DNA of 11,192 bases. Origin: Dipetalonema caudispina (Eukaryota; Nematoda; Chromadorea; Rhabditida; Onchocercidae). Numbering within the stretch: position 1 is the stretch's first letter; each line of letters begins with the position of its first letter. The notes beneath the pieces are model-generated. The model did not search any database and was not told the DNA's origin. It saw only the letters and a list, made by a program, of their open reading frames with translations. Both the position numbers and the translations under genes were made by a program. The DNA is taken from the NCBI GenBank assembly GCA_013365325.1, contig JABVXV010000743.1, positions 1 to 11,192 of the forward strand, read 5' to 3'. Below, in pieces: positions 1-9,118 of the stretch.

Positions 1-2779
1 ACAGCAATATTATCATATTGCAGTACAGGTTAGGTAAGGATTGGCGAGAGAATGAAGTCTTTGATTCCAATTACGTTTCATGGAAAAGTATCGGTAACAA
101 ACAACGATTCATGATTCTGGGTCTACTTTCTTTCATTGTAATTGTATCTAGAAAAATTTTCAACTGGAATCAAAGATTTCACTCTTATTTGTTTGAATTA
201 CTGTTACCACTGTTACAATACCTAATTTGTAGAAATTTCGTGATCATTTAGATAACTTATTTTATAGTTTCGATGATAAAAGAGTTATTTATGAAGGATA
301 TGGTACTCATCTTTATAATACAGCATGCGAACAGGTTGTTTCCGATGTCATTAAATGAGATTTATTACTATGGTTTATTACAATTCATCAAGCATTATTT
401 TATTTAGATATTCGACTTAGACCTTACAAGTGAATCAGGAAGAATAACACGTTTAAGCACTGGTAATTCTTTTATTGAAATTTGGCAAAACTTTGATTCT
501 ATTTTTCATTTTGATTCCAGCAGCTTTATTAGTGATGTTGGCGCGTCTTTTTTTTTTTTTTTTTGTTCTAAAAAAGAGATAATTGTGAACTCTTTAGGTA
601 TTGGTGCTTCCCGTTCACCGGCATATATATCTGACAATAATATAATATACGCCAGTAATATTCTTACTGCTAATCGTTCCACCTTAAACAGTTGTCCGCG
701 ACGAGTATGTACTGATGCACGACAATCATGGATAAAAGAAATTTGTTAATTTTTTATTTTTCAATTTTCATTTTTTTGTAATTTTCAACACTAAGAATTG
801 GTTGCTTCGCTTGTTACCTAATTCAGTTGCATTATTTACCCTTTAACTGTCTTACTCATCTTTTAATTCTTTTATTTATTTTCCTTAGCACTTGGAGAAC
901 GTAAATAATCCATTAAAGCGAAGTCTTCTGAATTGAAATTTTCCTCATAATTTCAGAGTTTGATGTAAAATTTCTAGAATGCAGGATATGTCTCGGGATT
1001 CCTCATATTTTCTCTACAGTCTCATTTTTCCTTCACCTTTTTTCACTAGTAACAAATATTTAATAGTTGTCTACTCTTTTTTTTCAGGTAAACAATCACA
1101 TATTTTGGATCTATATCCGGATTTCGAACTCATCAAAGTGAACAAGTATGGCAATTTTATTCAACGTCTGACGAATACATTAGGTTATTTAAAAATTAAA
1201 TAACATTTATTTAACAAATATTACAATAAAAGTACATATAGTACTAATCGCATGCACCGTGCATAATTTTCAAATGCGTTTTTTTTCCTTCTGCTTGCAA
1301 ATATTCTTTCATTAGTTTTTGTAGTTATCGATGTTGTCAACATGTCTTTTAGGCGAAGTCTGTTTACGAAATAATTATGTGTCGTTACTCTTATGAAGCG
1401 TGTATCTATGTAAATACGAACAGATTACATATACTTGAATAGCAGTGGTGAATTGTAGGGTATAACTCGAAATCAGTTTAAATTATGGATTTTAGGTTAT
1501 GATGGTGAAGCAAGTATATCTTCCGACAGAAAACACATCATCTTTACTTCAAGAAGGAATGGTGACCCCGATCTGTGGACAATGGATATGGATGGAAAGA
1601 ATGCTAAACAAGTATTGGCTTTTGATCTTCACTGACTCATTGCCTTGAATGATCTGATGAACATATTACATCTGTCTGTAGGCTTAGTTATTTGTTGATA
1701 CCTCATTTCTATTGATATTTGATTTCTTGTTTCATTATCAAATGTTGGGTAGGTCTAATTTTAAATGATTTGATTTTTACATTTTTCCTAGAAGTACTGT
1801 GATATGAGATCACCTGATAATCCATAAAGACCCGTTAAGATCACTGATATTAAACACTTAGGAAGATTTTAAAAGGAAAATTTTGTGGCAATGTATTTGT
1901 GTTGCGTATTTGCTCCGTGTTTTTCTTTACAGATAACAAAAACTACTGGTTATGAAGGTGGTGCGAAAATAAGTCCTGATGGACGATTCATTGTTTTCCA
2001 TGCTTCACGTCCTACATCAGTTATTCAGCTGATCAAGTATGGCTGGTTATTGTGGCAGTAAGTTCCATTTTTTGTCTTTCCTGAAAACTGTCAATAACTG
2101 TCAATATAAGAAATATTTTTTATTAAGAAATTATGCAGTCTTTTACCATTTATTTATAACAAAATATGTTACTCATTGATTTAATTAGGCATGTTCCTGT
2201 TATTGCTATTATTATCATATATATTTTTAAATCTAGAAATGTATTCTTTTTGTGTAATTTTGCAGATATAATGCTGTTGAACTGACTGATACCCAAATAT
2301 TTCTGATGCATAGTGACGGAAGTGGTTTGAGGCAACTGACTAAAAATGGGACAAATTTGTGGCCCACATTTCTAAGCAATAAACGAATTTTGTTTGCCTC
2401 GAATGGCATTTTAAAAGATGGTGCATTCAACATTTTTGCTATTAACATTGACGGAAGCGAACTAGAGCAGGCATGAATTTCAATAAAGATTTATTTAAAA
2501 ATCATATGAAATATGAAAATATGTTGTATATTTAAACTTCAATGACGTTGAAAAATCATGTCTTTTAAATTGTTGTTGAGTATATTTTCAATGAATTAAT
2601 TAGTTACAAATTTTCTTACTTGATATTCTCAGCATTATTATTTTTAGATCACCATTGGTAGTGATTATAAGAATTTTTACCCTGCAATATCTCATGATGG
2701 CTTGAAACTGCTTTGGAGTCGAAATACAACTGTTGTCCAACGTTTGGATTTATATCTGGCACTAATTGGCAATATTTGA
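1..2779 (+). CDS. TolB-like / PD40 beta-propeller protein, multi-exon, 5' end outside the window
   Basis: The proposed exons are <1-33 (uncertain), 268-334, 408-462, 598-744, 1088-1183, 1496-1611, 1933-2057, 2266-2470 and 2648-2779, ending in TGA at 2777-2779. Every junction keeps frame (phases 2,0,1,1,1,0,2,0), giving about 324 readable codons. Six PD40-type strands are visible: SFDDKRVIYE (residues 11-20), YISDNNIIYAS (61-71), SISSDRKHIIFTS (139-151), KISPDGRFIVFHAS (183-196), FLSNKRILFAS (about 245-255) and SHDGLKLLWSR (296-306). DG turns such as MDMDGKN, MHSDGSG and NIDGSE lie between them. The order, including TACEQ|IFDLDL, NSCP and DLYLAL near the end, matches bacterial secreted TolB-like proteins (PF07676 family, recalled, not searched). 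A six-bladed propeller is inferred. The substrate is unknown; a secreted location is inferred from the second copy's signal peptide. Several donors are weak (GTTGTT, GTTAAT, GTTATT). The first exon could instead end at 28. The family call is firm; exact splice sites are less so. Confidence 0.85.
548..564 (+). repeat. Homopolymer T17 inside an intron
   Basis: Seventeen consecutive T lie in the intron between the third and fourth propeller exons, 33 bases before the acceptor at 596-597. It is a simple low-complexity tract and possibly part of an extended polypyrimidine stretch; its length may be unreliable in assembly. Confidence 0.8.
2471..2647 (+). other. GC-AG intron before the last propeller exon
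   Basis: The exon ends GAACTAGAGCAG and is followed by GCATGA, not GT. The acceptor is TTTTTAG at 2641-2647. Splicing here joins ELEQ to ITIGSDYKNFYP in phase 0, exactly where the family runs on from one blade to the next (GLEQVTY-type join). No GT lies within reach that would keep the frame. If the intron is retained, translation stops at TGA 2474-2476, one residue after the exon, and the last blade is lost. GC-AG introns are a known minor class. This donor lacks the usual GCAAGT, so it is weak. Confidence 0.65.
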
Positions 2780-4209
2780 GGTTCAATACGAAATTGAATA
2801 TTTTACCAATTTCTCAGCAAGTTATAAAAATAATACATTATCTTTCGTGAATGGATTCTAGCGTTTCTAATTGTTTGACTAGTTTGTAGTGAATTGATTT
2901 TTAAAATTTTATAAAAATGCAGATAAATTTTCAAAACTGTCATAAATTTTGTTTCCTTCCCTCGATATAATAATGATAATACAACAGCAGCATATGTGCA
3001 TTACAGAACAATAAAAGTAGTGCGGAATGAAATTTTCCGAATTAGGAACTATCACAGGAGATGCTATTCAAGATTAAATACCAAAATGTTGATTAACGCA
3101 CCACTTATTAGTACAGCGCATTCATCATCTTGACATTATTCATGAAAACGTTGTACTCTACGGAATCAGATTGATTAACGGAAATAAAGAGGAATTCAAC
3201 TATAATTATCCCGATAATAAAGTGATTATACATTTTTTTTCATCTTACTGAATAATGATGAGCGGGGGAATTTCTTCTTCGCCTCTGTCTTCTTAATTAA
3301 TAATCCTACCGAATTTTGAATAATAGTATGAAATTATTACCATTGAACCGGTTTCAAAAGTCTTCAACTTAATATAAGCACTAGGAATTTATTGTTGGAA
3401 GAAATAACAAACATGTTGTCTTTGTATTCAACAAGTTTTTCGTGTTTCGCTTTTTATTTCAATAAAAGACAATATTAGTTGAACAAATAAAAAAGGATAA
3501 CATATTGTGTAAAGATAACTGTCCACAGTTTATGTGACATAACAAATTTTAATCCAAATTGAATTATTTCAAGTTCGGAACTTTCGACTTGAATTCATAA
3601 ATCATGCATAAATCTGATAGAAACATAACTAGGTTTTAAAAAAAAGGACCATTTTGCCCAAGAACTTGCATTGGTTGATCAAAATTCGTTAAAATTCCTT
3701 TGATACATGAAAATTGAGGCGAATATAGATAGTTATAGCATTTACAGATGAAGAAGATACAAGATTATTAATAAAAAACAAAAACAATATGAGAAGGAAA
3801 GAGATAAGTAATATTTCATATTGACATTTTGTACTGATATTAGTGCTTCAGAGGATATTCTCAAGAGAAATTTAATAAAATATATTAAAATTCTAGGAAA
3901 AATTCCATGAATTTTTAGTATTAATTCTGATTTATCATGGCAATGTAGAAATTTTGATTGTCAAGAAGATACCTTGACAGATTCCAAATGACATTTCTTC
4001 TAAATATAGGATATAATTTGAGGAATTTCAATAAAATTAGGTATCAACGAAGAATCAGTAGAATGTATCATTATTACTTTGTATGTTTTTGTTTGAAGTA
4101 ATATTATGAAAATCACCAAATCAAATCAAACTAAGCTATTCATAATTAGATTTGACTAATAAATTGTTCCCATTGGGATTCATCCTTTTGTTGCACTTCT
4201 AGTATTCGA
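2780..4209. other. Intergenic stretch, no gene identified
   Basis: This 1.4 kb lies between the propeller gene and the Pao relic and is AT-rich with no recognisable family. A possible polyadenylation hexamer AATAAA sits at 3010-3015, but it is 230 bases after the stop codon and unconvincing. Two overlapping open frames on the + strand are worth recording: 2927-3133 (68 codons without an early ATG, containing an Arg-rich stretch HYRTIKVVRNE and YHRRCYSRL) and 3093-3251 (52 codons, containing HENVVLYGIRLINGNKEEF). Neither has a recognised motif and both could be chance. The 3' LTR of the minus-strand element would be expected near 3500-4200, but no copy of it was seen. Confidence 0.5.
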
Positions 4210-5530
4210 ATCAATAGGTTCCACTTATTCCATTTCTCGTATCGGTTTCTCAAATGTTGATAATTGGATTCTTGAGTTCTCGTTGTCGTTAATTTCCACA
4301 GGGTACATCATATTCACTGATCTATTGAAGAGTCTTCCATGTGGCAATTCTACTGCAACACCTCTTACTTGTCCATCCCCTCTCTTTTAATTTCTTTTAT
4401 TCTGACTAATTTTCATATATCATAGGGAACTTTTAGTTCGTTAACTAATACAATTTCATCCTCATGGAATGTTTTTAATTCTACATTTCTCGAGGGAAGT
4501 GTGTTCACTTTGAATTCACTTGAAGTTCAATATTTGTTTCTCCATATTTCCCAATTTGAGACTGTTCAACCAATATTTAATTTACTGCTCAGATTCTAAT
4601 TTACAAAGCTAGATGTTAAGAGCTAGCAAGACAATGTCTTTCCTTGATATCTAATTTTCCTGATCATTGATTGTTGGAGTAACTAAGGAGACATTAGGAG
4701 TGCTGAAAGCAATTAAGCATATGATTACGTAATCTTTAAAATTTACATAAGTTAGTGGTTAGGTATTTAGTACATCTTTTATTTCTACAATTAAAGTAAT
4801 TGATTCCTTCTCTCATAGTAACTTTCTACCAATAGCTCTTCTCATTTGCCTTTTTATTTAATTCAATTATTTTTTCATAAACTCCTCCATTCCATGAGAT
4901 TCTCAGTGTGGTATTCTTTCATATTATTCCATTGTTTGCTAGAAAATTTGTAAGAATGGTATTTTGTCCCATAATGGTGTTGAAAATTGATTGAAATTGA
5001 CTAGCAATATCACTCAAAACCAATTTACGGTAACCTTATCAGACAATGAATCTTAGTATGTGCAAAAAATTCTAAGCAGATAAATTATCTACTGATTCTA
5101 AATGTATCGTTCTTGTTGTAAAAAGAGTTAACCATCTTCTAGTTACCCTAATTTTGGTCCTAATAGAAAGAGGATCGAGATAATCTAGTCCAACATGTTC
5201 AAGTGTTCGGATACGTTTAACTTGAGTTACTGGGAAGATTAAACTGGAATGGTTTCGTCGTTCATCTTTTACAATCGGCTTCTGGATTTCTAATAACAAA
5301 CCTTTTCATGATAGTACAGATTCCATTTGTTTATTTCTTCTTCAGTTATTCTTTCTGATTGTGCTTGCATAATCAGGACGCTCGTCGCTAATGTGAAATC
5401 TTCTAGTGTTAGTTGGCCTAACTCTATTGAGAGGGATTATAACCATGAAAATCTTCCTTTTATAATAAAATTTATGAATTTTAGACTCCATGCAGTCGTT
5501 CTCAATAATCTTTACCACTTACGAAATTGA
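4210..5530 (-). pseudogene. Pao integrase remnant
   Basis: The block before the integrase reads SIELGQLTLEDFTLATSVL and MQAQSERITEEEINKWNLYY (5325-5440). The 75-codon frame at 5072-5299 carries VKRIRTLEHVGLDYLDPLSI with the first catalytic Asp, then TTRTIHLESVDNLSA. Further blocks are VLSDIASQFQSIFNTIM with the second Asp (5001-5020) and GGVYEK with the Glu (about 4874-4888). C-terminal blocks are RRAIGRKLL, IVEIKDVLNTxPLTYV (about 4755-4800), DEIVLVNELKVPYDI and NMMYPVEIND (about 4285). The N-terminal HHCC zinc-binding segment expected between KWNLYY and the catalytic core is absent. Stops and frame shifts separate nearly all blocks. Confidence 0.88.
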
Positions 5531-5585
5531 CTTACATCTATAAATTTAAAATTTCTATTTATAATAACTTTTTTTACAACCTTTA

Positions 5586-6189
5586 TTAAAAAAATTTCGC
5601 TTCCTTCTTCATTTTCATATTCTCTTCAAGGAAGTTATATTTCCATTGTGGCCAATTGATTGCTTCCTTTTCCACCCATGATACTTCTTTCCACCATATT
5701 TCATCATTTCCAAGTTTTGTTGGAGAGAATCCAGTTGTTGCAACATCAACTGAATTACACTTACTTGGAATATAGCGAAACAAGAATTTTGCTTTTCTGA
5801 TTTCTTCTGCTCGGTTTTGTATAAATTTTGATAGTAGTCTTGAATAATTCTGAATCCAATGTAATGCACATTTGGAGTTGGACTATAACATCACCGGCAT
5901 ATTCTCAAGTTCTAATGCGCTGCTCGTATTCCAAAAGTATTGCCAATAACTTCAAACGGGGTATAGTAATACTTTTAATTGGTGCGATTCAAGATTAGTA
6001 AATAGCAAGGATGTTTTAATTCTTAAATTCCAAAACTATGCATGTATATGGCTTTAGAATAAGTTACACTTGTTGCATCTGTGAAGACATGAAATTACAA
6101 TTATTTTGAGGAGTATATTATAAATTGTGGTAGCTCCTTTACTTTTGTTGACCATTCATTTATTAGAGACTCCAACATTTCTTCATCTT
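5586..6189 (-). pseudogene. Pao RNase H remnant
   Basis: Minus-strand blocks read INEWSTKVKELPQFIIYSS, then FHVFTDATSVTYSKAIYMHS (6050-6092) with the first catalytic Asp kept. Next comes TPFEVIGNTFGIRAALELEN, where the usual RLELL has decayed, then SNSKCALHWIQNYSRLLSKF with Asn for the usual Asp of SDSK and an in-frame TAG just before it, where Trp is usual (5866-5890). The last block is FRYIPSKCNSVDVATTGFSP and LGNDEIWWKEVSW in a 65-codon open frame. The order is that of the BEL/Pao RNase H and its tail. Confidence 0.85.
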
Positions 6190-7289
6190 CTTCGCTTATA
6201 AATTAATCCCAAATGTTGTTATTCTTCCTCTATAAGTTTTGAAGAAATAATTTGAATGCATCATAGTTGGAACGAGGAATTCTAAAAGGTCGTATTGAGA
6301 TGCTATAAATTGCAAAATTGTTCTTTTCATCAGATCTCTTTCATTTCAAGGCTTTAAGATGATGTGGAGGTTGTCTTCTTTGGGATTTCAATTAACACCA
6401 AGAACTTTCTTTAATCGACTTATTTCTGTTCGATAGTGTTCGGAAATAATTTTGTTGAATTCTTTTTCATTTGAAAGAAATTCTTTATGTTCATTGAAGC
6501 TTCTTTGAAAATATATTTCATTTGTTCACAGTGTTTGAGTGCTAATATACAGTGTTAACGTGGAGATTTTTTCTGATTTCCAAGGCAATTTCGCTTCTAT
6601 GAAGTTTCTAAATGATAGTCAAAGATAGCTGATAGTAAAAGGAGGGGTGATATCATCCTAAATGGAATTCTTTGAAAACGATAACATACTATATTGTTTT
6701 TGATTACTTGTCCTTGAATATCCTTCAACCAAAGGAATCGAGTGCAGTTCCACTCTGATGGTAATAATTTCAATTGCAAAAACGCCTTTTCAATATTGGC
6801 AATTATCACATTTTCCATCATTCTAAAACGAAGCAATACGTTTGCCAAATCTGACAGTGTAATCGAATCTGCAGTATAGAATGTCGTTTAAACTTTTCAT
6901 ACCTTTGAGATAAGCTTAAGCATCGTAAACGATTCTTAATTTCGTTGTTAATTTGCTTGGTGTTAGTAACTCATGATGGGGACAAATAATGCACAATATC
7001 AACCTGATTCATGTCTGGAGTCACTTCTTCGATTATATTGGATTGTATTTGTTCTTGAATCACTTCATTGTATCGGTTGATCATGATTTGTCGGTTTGAA
7101 GTAGTCCAACAAATGTTTTCAGTCTTCCGCGACAAAGACCATAGTTATCTTTTAGGCTGACTTTCGAGTCTTTCCAAGACTAACAAACTCGATATCTCTT
7201 GTTTTTCTTCATGATTTTGTTTTAATGTCTCAAACAAGAGTTTACACTGTGTCTTCTGATCATTATAGACATTTGGTTGTTTTTGAATA
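6190..7289 (-). pseudogene. Pao reverse transcriptase remnant
   Basis: Readable blocks on the minus strand, in order, are KVSLKDNYGLCRGRLK (about 7125-7170), RYNEVIQEQIQSNIIEEVTP (about 7020-7090), LTTKLRIVYDA and AYLKGMKSLNDILY (6880-6960), then an 83-codon open frame (6597-6848) with LLRFRMMENVIIANIEKAF. Motif A is ANIEKAF instead of ADIEKAF. Motif C reads LHVNTVYIS (about 6545-6565) where BEL/Pao elements have YVDN. The downstream fragments FKEASMNIK, EISRLKKVLGVN and KRTILQFIASQYDLLEFLVP (to about 6240) are RT thumb/connection sequence. Both catalytic motifs are damaged, and stops and frame changes are present. Confidence 0.88.
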
Positions 7290-7960
7290 GTTTTAGGTTT
7301 CCAGAACTGATCTATATCTGGAATCGTGGTGACACTATTTACAATTATTAATTTTGAACAGGGACAATATCTTTCTTAGTTTGGTTTTCGTTATAACTAC
7401 GAAATTTGCTGATATATCCACTTCCTGATATATAGTTATTGTAGGACCAACCTTTGTGAGAATTACATAAAATCCTGATACCATATGATAGATTTCATTT
7501 GGCGGCATAAAGTCAAAGAAGTAATCGGATGCAATGAGTATACAGGTTATTTCCAATATCATGCTTTCGCATCTAGCTGTTCTTGATATATCATGCGAAA
7601 CAAATCGTGATAGTTTGACTTAATTACTTGTAGTTTATCTGTTAGATAATCTAACACATGAGATTCGATAGTTATAATTTCGGATTCGAAAAGCTTTTAT
7701 TCCAATTTCTACTTTGGTAGTCTGATTTAGTTTCGAGGTGTTTTGTTATTAAATGAGAAAAATTCCAAAATTTCTCTTTCGATTTCTTCTAACCGATTTG
7801 CTGATTTCTTCGATACAAAGGATAATTGTGAGCCTATATCAAATAAGGCTAAGATTTCTTGTATTTCAGACACGTTTGCATTAATTACTTTAACCTCGTT
7901 AAATAAAAGCAATGCTTTCTTACTTTGTTCACTCATTAGTTGAATTGTTGAAGTAGTTAT
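7290..7960 (-). pseudogene. Pao aspartic protease / A17-type region remnant
   Basis: Minus-strand translation gives EIQEILALFDIGSQLSFVSK at 7821-7880. This is the retropepsin active-site region, with DIG where DSG or DTG is usual. The following frame, with breaks, reads ESEIITIESHVLDYLTDKLQ and HDLFRMIYQEQLDAKA (about 7570-7710). Then ILIASDYFFDF and PPNEIYHMVSGFYVI follow (7430-7545), matching the stretch between protease and RT in BEL/Pao polyproteins (LIGxDYF...SGF). The fragment TIPDIDQFW continues towards RT near 7305-7335. Loss of the Ser/Thr of DS/TG and the frame changes indicate an inactive copy. Confidence 0.8.
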
Positions 7961-8708
7961 AATTGTTGAATTTGTTTCTTTTTTGTTTAGTCCGGTATTG
8001 GATGCGCAATAATTTACGTAACACAGTGCAGTATTGTTTAGACGTTTGCAGTGGAAACATAAATGTTCCCTTTGGTTACAATTATTTTGCTGCATGTTCT
8101 GTACGAAAAGAGTGAAGGATGTATTAATTTTTATCAAATATTTGATTCGTTGTGCGATTATGGGATAAATTTGGCATTCGATATCCCAGAATTCACGCCA
8201 CAATTTTGGCTTATCGCTTAAGCTGCTCCAGAATTCACGCCACAATTTTGGCTTATCGCTTAACAATGGCAGTGGTAATTTTGATAGATTTACTGTTGAA
8301 TAATAAATGGATGAGTGCGTTGCTTTCGATCAATTGGTCATAAATGTTGGAGTGCTAATTCGAAGTTATCATAGTATGAATTTAAGGTAATGATAGCTTT
8401 CTTACCATTATTTGTTAAGTTTGAAATTCCTTGTTTGTCGTTCAGCATTTTCTCATGTTTTTCTTCTTCTGTAATAGTGTCATATATTGTATAAGTCCAG
8501 GCACATTTGATTGATTACCTTGCGAAGCGTTTGATTTCGTTTCTAACGATCCGTTTTTTTAATCACATACTGTTGTTGCAGTTCTTCTCTCAGTAGGTTT
8601 CGATATGGGATGTTAATCGAGTTCCAAGGTTTCGTCGAGAAGTTTTTTGATTCTTTCTATCGCTTATTGCGCTGATTTAACTAGAAAGGTTAACATGTCT
8701 CGGCTCAT
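7961..8708 (-). pseudogene. Pao gag remnant
   Basis: The ATG at 8708 (reading down) opens MSRDMLTFLVKSAQ, followed by a stop and then AIERIKKLLDETLELD. This is like the start of BEL/Pao gag proteins. Another frame carries EEEKHEKMLNDK and SYYDNFELAL. A third carries VNLSKLPLPLLSDKPKLW and the WREFW motif of the gag core. Only a short DIECQIYPIIAQRIKYL follows, so most of the central capsid part appears deleted. A zinc-knuckle-like CFHCKRLNNTALC lies at about 8020-8059, but Asn stands where the knuckle histidine belongs. At least two in-frame stops and two frame changes rule out function. Confidence 0.8.
8186..8263 (-). repeat. 42-base tandem duplication in gag
   Basis: An exact 36-base repeat occupies 8186-8221 and 8228-8263, with a period of 42 bases. 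On the minus strand it encodes two copies of the 11-residue unit SDKPKLWREFW, the second continuing in the same frame. Other Pao gag proteins carry the WREFW motif once, so this is a local duplication. It is in frame (14 codons), and identity over 36 bases suggests it is younger than much of the decay around it. Confidence 0.9.
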
Positions 8709-9041
8709 GGACCGAAAAAATTGTCGTGAAAATCAGCAAGGGAATAATAATAATTTATAAATCAGTGAAATAATTAAGTCGTAGTGAAATTTAACTCCAT
8801 ATATAGTACTGTGATATAATCCTATTGGATACAATGACAACTATGTAAAAAAAAAAAAGGCTGAGAACGAATGCGTAGATAAAGATCTGAGAAGTATAAC
8901 CAGCGAATACAATATTAGTATCTGATGGGAAATATTTAGATTAGTTTTATTCAGAAATAAGACCGGAGACATTTAAATGTGAATTAGTTTTTATTATAAG
9001 AATTTGCTAAATACATGAAATACCGTAAAACTTCAGTTACA
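8709..9041. other. Intergenic stretch upstream of the gag relic
   Basis: This region should contain the leader and 5' LTR of the minus-strand Pao element, but no direct copy was seen by eye in the 3480-4210 region. It includes an A12 tract at about 8846-8857. No gene, RNA or promoter is recognised. Confidence 0.5.
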
Positions 9042-9047
9042 TTTATT
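9042..9047 (-). other. Polyadenylation signal AATAAA for the secreted-peptide gene
   Basis: The plus strand reads TTTATT, that is AATAAA on the minus strand, 72 bases past the stop codon of the small Cys-rich gene. Distance and direction suit a 3' end signal. The hexamer is common by chance in such AT-rich DNA. Confidence 0.45.
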
Positions 9048-9118
9048 ATAAGTGATGAATCATTAAAAAAAAATTTTTTGTGCTACAATTATCCCGGTTT
9101 TCCATCGAAACATCCTTC

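Larger units (their letters stand above)
4210..8708 (-). mobile_element. BEL/Pao LTR retrotransposon, degenerate internal region
   Basis: Minus-strand translations give, from high to low coordinates, gag, aspartic protease with an A17-type region, reverse transcriptase, RNase H and integrase. This is the gag-pol order of BEL/Pao elements, with family-typical wording such as IEKAFLQL, FRYIPSKCN, EHVGLDY and LNTxPLTY. Reading needs many frame changes and crosses numerous stops, so the copy is an old non-functional relic. The first recognisable gag codon is an ATG at 8706-8708; the last recognisable pol stretch (MMYPVEIND, then a short tail) ends near 4210-4290. LTRs, primer-binding site and target-site duplication were not recognised, so the true ends are unknown. 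No envelope-like ORF was seen. Confidence 0.93.

Noticed and set aside
18..251. Plus-strand ORF of 77 codons at the left edge
   Set aside because: It runs through what must be an intron of the propeller gene and has no family resemblance.
8152..8343. Plus-strand ORF with a repeated IHATILAYRL unit
   Set aside because: It is the antisense reading of the duplicated WREFW segment of the Pao gag.
3480..9060. LTR pair flanking the Pao relic
   Set aside because: Comparing 3480-4210 with 8709-9060 by eye showed no shared long word; an alignment would be needed to find diverged LTRs.
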